A program made the translations under genes and the position numbers. The notes beneath the pieces were generated by a model. That model saw nothing but the letters and a program-made list of their open reading frames with translations. It was not told the origin of the DNA and did no database searches. This document shows positions 4,796 through 8,440 of a stretch of DNA of 8,440 nt, piece after piece (within the stretch, counting starts at the first letter, position 1; each line of letters begins with the position of its first letter). This stretch comes from Candidatus Bathyarchaeota archaeon (GTDB lineage Archaea; Thermoproteota; Bathyarchaeia; TCS64), in NCBI GenBank assembly GCA_026014515.1, contig JAOZIG010000087.1:1-8440 (forward strand). Direction: 5' to 3'.

Positions 4796-5209
4796 ATGAG
4801 AGTTTTACAGCTACACTGTAGTGATTTTAATTTCAAGACCCTCAAGGAGACTCCCGTTGCGGAGCACCCTGCTTTCCCCAAGGAGGGCGAGTACGAGAAC
4901 GTCTTGGTATGTTTCACATGCTTCGAGAAGAAGGACGTAGACAACGAGCCAACCATCATCGAGCAATACGTTGAGAACATCAAGACAGATACAGGACGCA
5001 TCGGATGCAAGACGGTACTACTTCACCCATACGCTCACCTGAGCCACGAGCTTGGAAGCCCAAAACGGGCGAAAAAGTTCCTTGCCGACCTAGAGAAAAG
5101 ACTACAAGAAGAAGGCATTGATGCCCATAAGAGTCCTTTTGGGTGGTACAAGGCGTTTGGGTTGACCTGTAAGGGACACCCGTTAGCAGAAATGTATAGA
5201 GAGTATTAG
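4796..5209 (+). CDS. Free-standing archaeal ThrRS editing domain (trans-editing deacylase)
   Basis: The 137-residue protein matches the N-terminal editing domain of archaeal threonyl-tRNA synthetase, a fold related to D-aminoacyl-tRNA deacylase that hydrolyses Ser-tRNA(Thr). Visible motifs are MRVLQLHCSDF (1-11), VLVCFTCFEKKD (36-47), LLHPYAHLSHEL (75-86) with His81, and SPFGWYKAFGLTCKGHPLAE (113-132) with Tyr118, Lys119 and His128. These correspond to the His and Tyr-Lys active-site elements of the Pyrococcus domain. No aminoacylation domain follows: the stop at 5207-5209 is directly met by the convergent glcD-type gene, with overlapping stop codons. The length and the clean ends argue against a broken thrS. 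Split ThrRS with a separate editing protein is known from some Crenarchaeota. It starts 51 nt after Alba with no clear promoter or Shine-Dalgarno site, so co-transcription with Alba is possible. Confidence 0.88.
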   Translation: MRVLQLHCSDFNFKTLKETPVAEHPAFPKEGEYENVLVCFTCFEKKDVDNEPTIIEQYVENIKTDTGRIGCKTVLLHPYAHLSHELGSPKRAKKFLADLEKRLQEEGIDAHKSPFGWYKAFGLTCKGHPLAEMYREY

Positions 5210-6603
5210 GGGAATACTTTCCCCGGGTTCATGATCCCGTTGGGGTCAAAAACATTCTTTATCCCCTTCATGAGCTCGACTTGTTTGTCGCCAACCTTCA
5301 AGGCTAGGTACTGTTTCTTGGTATAGCCTATCCCGTGTTCACCGCTGATGGTACCACCGAGCTCCATACTGATCTCGATAAGCTCCTCAATGGCTTCCTC
5401 AAGAACTACCGGCCATTCCTCGTCTGATTGATCCTGTCTGACGACGCTCCAGTGGATGTTACCATCACCAGCGTGACCAACCGCAATCACAAGTACCCCA
5501 TATTTCTCCTCAAGGGGCATGGCTTTCTCGACAAACTCAGGTATCTTGCTCCTTGGAACACAGATATCAGCCTCATCAGACTCATAAAAGGCAGTGTACG
5601 CGTCCGCCATGGCTTTACGTGCCTCCCAGAGATCATCCTGCTGTTTCTGGGTCTCAGCCAAGTACACCTCGACTGCTCCAAGTTCAAGACATGCTTCTCC
5701 AGCGGTCTCCAGAGCTGTTTCTAGCTCCGTGTCGCTGTTGCTCTCAACGCCTACTAGGAGATACGCCGGGTTGCTATTGTCTGGTAGTTTACGTTCAATG
5801 TAACGTTCAATGGTAACCACAGCATGCTGCGTCAGGAACTCTAATGCAAAGGGGTTGACCTTGCGTCTGATGATCTCGCTTACAGCCTTAGCCGCGTCCT
5901 CTACTGACTCGAATGGCGCATAGATTAACGCGGTCTTCAGTGGCTTGGGGACGAGCCTGAGGGTTGCCTTGGTTACTACTCCTAGTGTGCCTTCACTGCC
6001 AATGATTAGGTCTATGAGGCTGTAGGCTGTGCTGTCCTTGACTGTTTTTCCGCCTAGGTTTACTACCTCACCAGTGGGTAGGACTACTTCTAAGCCGTTG
6101 ACAAAGTCACGGGTGACGCCGTATTTCATGGCACGCATACCACCAGCGTTTGTGTTGATGTTGCCACCGATGGTACCACTGTTTTCTCCAGGGTCAGGTG
6201 GGTAGAGTAAACCGATTTCCTCGGTTTTCTCGTGAACATCCATAACAAGTACGCCGGGCTCGACTGTGATCATCAAGTTGTCCTCGTCAAGCTCGATGAT
6301 CTTGTTCATATGCTCTAGGTTTAACGCGATACCGCCGTAGACTGGGTGGTTTGCTCCGCTTAGCCCTGTTCTGCTTCCCTGTGGCGTTACTGGTATCATG
6401 TGTTTGTTGGCGTATGCCATTAGTTTTGATACTTCTATGGTGGTGTGTGGGCTGACTACAATACTGGGTGGGTGGGGTTCAAGGGGAGACTCATCTATAC
6501 TGTGTCTCTCGATGTCCTCTGGGGCTGTGGAGACATTCTCCTCGCCCACTATTGCCTCAATATCGGCTCGGTTCTCGGGTTTTATCTCAGTGTATTTAGG
6601 CAT
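5206..6603 (-). CDS. FAD-linked 2-hydroxyacid dehydrogenase, GlcD/D-lactate dehydrogenase type (LctD-like)
   Basis: A flavoprotein that oxidises a 2-hydroxyacid such as D-lactate or glycolate to the 2-oxoacid. In 465 residues, the normal length, it shows the PCMH-type FAD domain with PQGSRTGLSGA (74-84), PGENSGTIGGNINTNAGG (138-155), KYGVTRDFVNGLEVVLPTG (160-178) and IGSEGTLG (201-208). The C-terminal catalytic cap carries GHAGDGNIHW (376-385), ISGEHGIGYTKKQYL (419-433) and the ending NPGKVFP. It lacks cysteine clusters and a signal peptide. It overlaps the preceding etfA by 8 nt and is the last gene of the etfB-etfA-glcD operon. That order is the same as lctBCD of Acetobacterium woodii, where LctD works with bifurcating Etf to couple lactate oxidation to NAD and ferredoxin. 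The substrate cannot be settled from sequence alone; glycolate, D-lactate and 2-hydroxyglutarate are all possible. Confidence 0.92.
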   Translation of the reverse strand: MPKYTEIKPENRADIEAIVGEENVSTAPEDIERHSIDESPLEPHPPSIVVSPHTTIEVSKLMAYANKHMIPVTPQGSRTGLSGANHPVYGGIALNLEHMNKIIELDEDNLMITVEPGVLVMDVHEKTEEIGLLYPPDPGENSGTIGGNINTNAGGMRAMKYGVTRDFVNGLEVVLPTGEVVNLGGKTVKDSTAYSLIDLIIGSEGTLGVVTKATLRLVPKPLKTALIYAPFESVEDAAKAVSEIIRRKVNPFALEFLTQHAVVTIERYIERKLPDNSNPAYLLVGVESNSDTELETALETAGEACLELGAVEVYLAETQKQQDDLWEARKAMADAYTAFYESDEADICVPRSKIPEFVEKAMPLEEKYGVLVIAVGHAGDGNIHWSVVRQDQSDEEWPVVLEEAIEELIEISMELGGTISGEHGIGYTKKQYLALKVGDKQVELMKGIKNVFDPNGIMNPGKVFP

Positions 6604-7786
6604 CTTGCCCGTGTTCCTTGATTTTCTCTACGAGACGGGGTACCACTTCGTATAGATCGCCAACTATTCCAAGGCTGGATATCTTGAAGATAGGTGCCTC
6701 CGGGTCCTTGTTGATGGCGATGATTACATCGCTTGTCTTCATACCCGCTTGGTGCTGGACTGCTCCACTGATACCGCAAGCCATGTAGAGTTGTGGTCTA
6801 ACGGTTCTTCCGCTGAGTCCAACTTGGTGTCTGTAATCGATCCATCCCTCATCTACTGTTGGACGGCTTGCTCCAACTGCACCACCAAGGGCGGCGGCTA
6901 GTTGTTCGATTAGTTTGAAGCCGTCTGGTTCACCCATGCCCAGTCCACCTGATACGATGATATCTGCGTCTGTGATGCTAACCTGTTCAGCTGCTTCCTC
7001 GAAGGCGATAACCTTGATCCTGTCAGTGACCTTACTCATGTCAACTGGTTTCTTGACGATCTCACCTGTTGGAGCATCAACCTTCTTGGCCTCTGGGAAC
7101 ATCTTGTACCTGACAGTCGCCATCTGGGGTCTGCTGTTGGGTGTGACAATGGTTGCCATGATGTTTCCACCGTAGGCTGGACGAGTCTGCTGGAGCAACT
7201 TTGTCTCTGGGTCTATATCTAGACTGGTGCAGTCTGCTGTGAGTCCTGTTTTGAGTTTGGCTGCGACTTTTGGTCCCATGCTTCTTCCGATGCTTGTGGC
7301 TCCGACTAGGAATATGCTTGGGTTTTCCTCATGGCAGCACTGGGCTAGTAGGTCGCTGTATGGGTCGTCTCTGAATTGTTTGAGTTCTGGGTGGTCGTAG
7401 ACGAATACCTTGTCTGCTCCACGGTTGATGAGTTCAGCTGCTGCCTCGTCTAGTTCGTTACCAACGATAACCGCGTAGACTGGTTCATCTAGTTCTGTTG
7501 CCAGTTCCTGAGCCTTGCCCAGTAGCTCTACTGCTACCTTGTGGAGTTCTCCTTGGCTCATCTCGGCGTAGACCATGACACCCTTTGCGTCTTTGGTCTC
7601 TTTTTCCTCGGTCTCCCGCATGATGATGGCGCCTACTGGGCAGACATCAACACATTGTCCGCATGCACGGCATGCTTCTGTGATGACTGCTTTGCCGTCT
7701 TTCATCTCGATGGCGCCGAAGGGGCAAACTGATACACATGCTTGGCATCCTGTACAGTCGCTTGTTACGTATACTGGTGCGCTCAT
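6596..7786 (-). CDS. etfA: Electron transfer flavoprotein alpha subunit with N-terminal 2x[4Fe-4S] ferredoxin domain (LctC-like)
   Basis: The 396-residue protein joins a bacterial-type ferredoxin domain to EtfA. Two complete CxxCxxCxxxCP motifs use Cys11/14/17/21 and Cys39/42/45/49 and should hold two [4Fe-4S] clusters. The EtfA part starts near residue 69 (GVMVYAE) and includes RPAYGGN in its N-terminal half. Its FAD domain is canonical: IIVSGGLGMG, GASRPTVDEGW, LYMACGISGAVQH, INKDPEAPIF and IVGDLYEVVP. The extra clusters resemble those of LctC from Acetobacterium woodii, and similar ones occur in other Etf systems that exchange electrons with ferredoxin. Its ATG follows directly after the stop of etfB with no gap, and a strong Shine-Dalgarno site lies just before it. 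It should pair with the upstream EtfB and pass electrons to or from the GlcD-type dehydrogenase encoded downstream. Confidence 0.95.
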   Translation of the reverse strand: MSAPVYVTSDCTGCQACVSVCPFGAIEMKDGKAVITEACRACGQCVDVCPVGAIIMRETEEKETKDAKGVMVYAEMSQGELHKVAVELLGKAQELATELDEPVYAVIVGNELDEAAAELINRGADKVFVYDHPELKQFRDDPYSDLLAQCCHEENPSIFLVGATSIGRSMGPKVAAKLKTGLTADCTSLDIDPETKLLQQTRPAYGGNIMATIVTPNSRPQMATVRYKMFPEAKKVDAPTGEIVKKPVDMSKVTDRIKVIAFEEAAEQVSITDADIIVSGGLGMGEPDGFKLIEQLAAALGGAVGASRPTVDEGWIDYRHQVGLSGRTVRPQLYMACGISGAVQHQAGMKTSDVIIAINKDPEAPIFKISSLGIVGDLYEVVPRLVEKIKEHGQDA

Positions 7787-8440
7787 CTAGATCACCTTGC
7801 ACTCCTGTAGCTTCTTGAATAATACCTCTACGAGCTCGTCTGGTGTACCTTCAACTACCTCGCCTGCCTCATGGGTCTCTGGCTCGAATATCTTGACTAC
7901 CCGTGTGAAACTGCCTTCTAGTCCAATCTCTTTGGGGTCGATTCCTAGGTCGTTGTTTGTGATCTCTTTGATCTCGGCTTTCTTTGCTTTGAGGCGTCCT
8001 CTTAGGGTTGCTAGTCTTGGCTGGTTGATGTCCTTGCTTACTGTGATGAGTAAAGGTAATGGTGCCTCAAGGGTTTCTACTCCATCGTCTAGGATTCTTT
8101 TGAGTGTGACTTTGTTGTCCTTGATTTCTTTGATCTCGTTGACATAGCAAACATGGGGGATGCCCATGTGTTCAGCCATCTCGGGTCCAGTCTGACCAGT
8201 ATCACCGTCTGTCGTCTTGAGTCCACAGATAATTATGTCTGCGTCGCCCATGTGTTCGATGCTTTTTGCTAGGGTGAGGCTTGTCGCCCATGTGTCTGCC
8301 CCGCCGAATGCGCGATCAGTGACGAGTATGCCTTCGTCAGCGCCCATGGCTATGGCGTCTCTTAGTGCGTCTGCTGCCCATGGTGGTCCCATAGTGACTA
8401 CGCGGACACTTCCTCCGTGGGCTTCTTTGATTTTTAGTCC
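7787..8440 (-). CDS. etfB: Electron transfer flavoprotein beta subunit (EtfB), bifurcating type, 5' truncated
   Basis: The frame is open to the right edge of the window, giving 217 residues; the true start lies beyond it, and the internal ATG at 8392 is not the start. The fragment opens with LKIKEAHGGSVRVVTMGPP, the usual EtfB segment, then AIAMGADEGILVTDRAFGGADTWATS (about 30-54) and GLKTTDGDTGQTGPEMAEHMG (about 74-93). The DGDTGQTGP loop (78-86) is the signature seen in bifurcating EtfB proteins, where it holds the FAD that replaces AMP; NAD is expected to bind nearby. It ends in KVI and abuts etfA without a gap, so the two are certainly co-transcribed. It differs clearly from the first EtfB of this window, which has DSLSSQIGP at the same place. 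The promoter is outside the window. Confidence 0.94.
   Translation of the reverse strand, partial: GLKIKEAHGGSVRVVTMGPPWAADALRDAIAMGADEGILVTDRAFGGADTWATSLTLAKSIEHMGDADIIICGLKTTDGDTGQTGPEMAEHMGIPHVCYVNEIKEIKDNKVTLKRILDDGVETLEAPLPLLITVSKDINQPRLATLRGRLKAKKAEIKEITNNDLGIDPKEIGLEGSFTRVVKIFEPETHEAGEVVEGTPDELVEVLFKKLQECKVI
7790..7796 (-). promoter_or_regulatory. Ribosome binding site of the ferredoxin-EtfA gene
   Basis: GGTGATC on the minus strand is a seven-base match to the usual complement of the 16S rRNA 3' end. It lies 3 nt before the ATG at 7786 and overlaps the last codons of etfB. Internal operon genes thus use Shine-Dalgarno pairing, unlike the promoter-proximal genes of this window. Confidence 0.75.

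Noticed and set aside
5428..5816. Overlapping plus-strand frames inside the glcD-type gene
   Set aside because: They are antisense shadows of a well-supported FAD dehydrogenase; composition follows the opposite strand and no motif is visible.
6582..6779. Minus-strand frame at the etfA-glcD junction
   Set aside because: It overlaps the conserved FAD domain of EtfA in another frame and has no start signal.
1..8440. CRISPR array, tRNA or rRNA gene, insertion sequence
   Set aside because: No regularly spaced repeats, no tRNA-like cloverleaf noticed, no rRNA sequence, and no transposase or integrase motif in any frame.

Overview
The window is archaeal. It carries an Alba chromatin protein, the archaeal-type editing domain of threonyl-tRNA synthetase, a RelE-like toxin family common in archaea, and several A/T-rich TATA-type promoters sitting about 25-30 nt before start codons that lack a Shine-Dalgarno site. 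GC content looks roughly balanced. An anaerobic, mesophilic lineage such as an Asgard or Bathyarchaeia-like archaeon would fit, but nothing here fixes the taxonomy.

Layout. (1) 1-1684, plus strand: the end of an etfB and a complete etfA, translationally coupled by an ATGA overlap. (2) 1709-2482, plus strand: a Sir2 NAD-dependent protein deacylase. (3) 2483-3225: an AT-rich stretch with a small winged-helix protein on the plus strand and an orphan RelE-like toxin on the minus strand, with stop codons 2 nt apart. (4) 3226-4014, minus strand: a polysaccharide-deacetylase-family enzyme resembling H. pylori PgdA. (5) 4166-4744, plus strand, divergent from it: Alba fused to a RadA-like helix-hairpin-helix tail, behind a promoter that holds a perfect 19-bp palindrome. 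(6) 4796-5209, plus strand: a free-standing ThrRS editing domain. (7) 5206-8440, minus strand: a tight operon etfB-etfA(2x[4Fe-4S])-glcD-type oxidoreductase, in the same order and with the same domain make-up as the electron-confurcating lactate dehydrogenase genes lctBCD of Acetobacterium woodii.

How the parts may work together. The right-hand operon most likely encodes a 2-hydroxyacid (lactate or glycolate) dehydrogenase/Etf complex that bifurcates or confurcates electrons among NAD, ferredoxin and the hydroxyacid. The left-hand Etf pair is a distinct paralogue: it has no ferredoxin domain and lacks the DGDT motif in EtfB, so it probably serves another electron-transfer route. Sir2 and Alba are a classical enzyme/substrate pair in Sulfolobus, but here the Alba residue equivalent to the acetylated Lys16 is Arg.

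The most notable items are the archaeal lctBCD-like operon, the Alba-HhH fusion with its palindromic promoter, and the stand-alone ThrRS editing domain. All function calls rest on motif reading; no searches were run.
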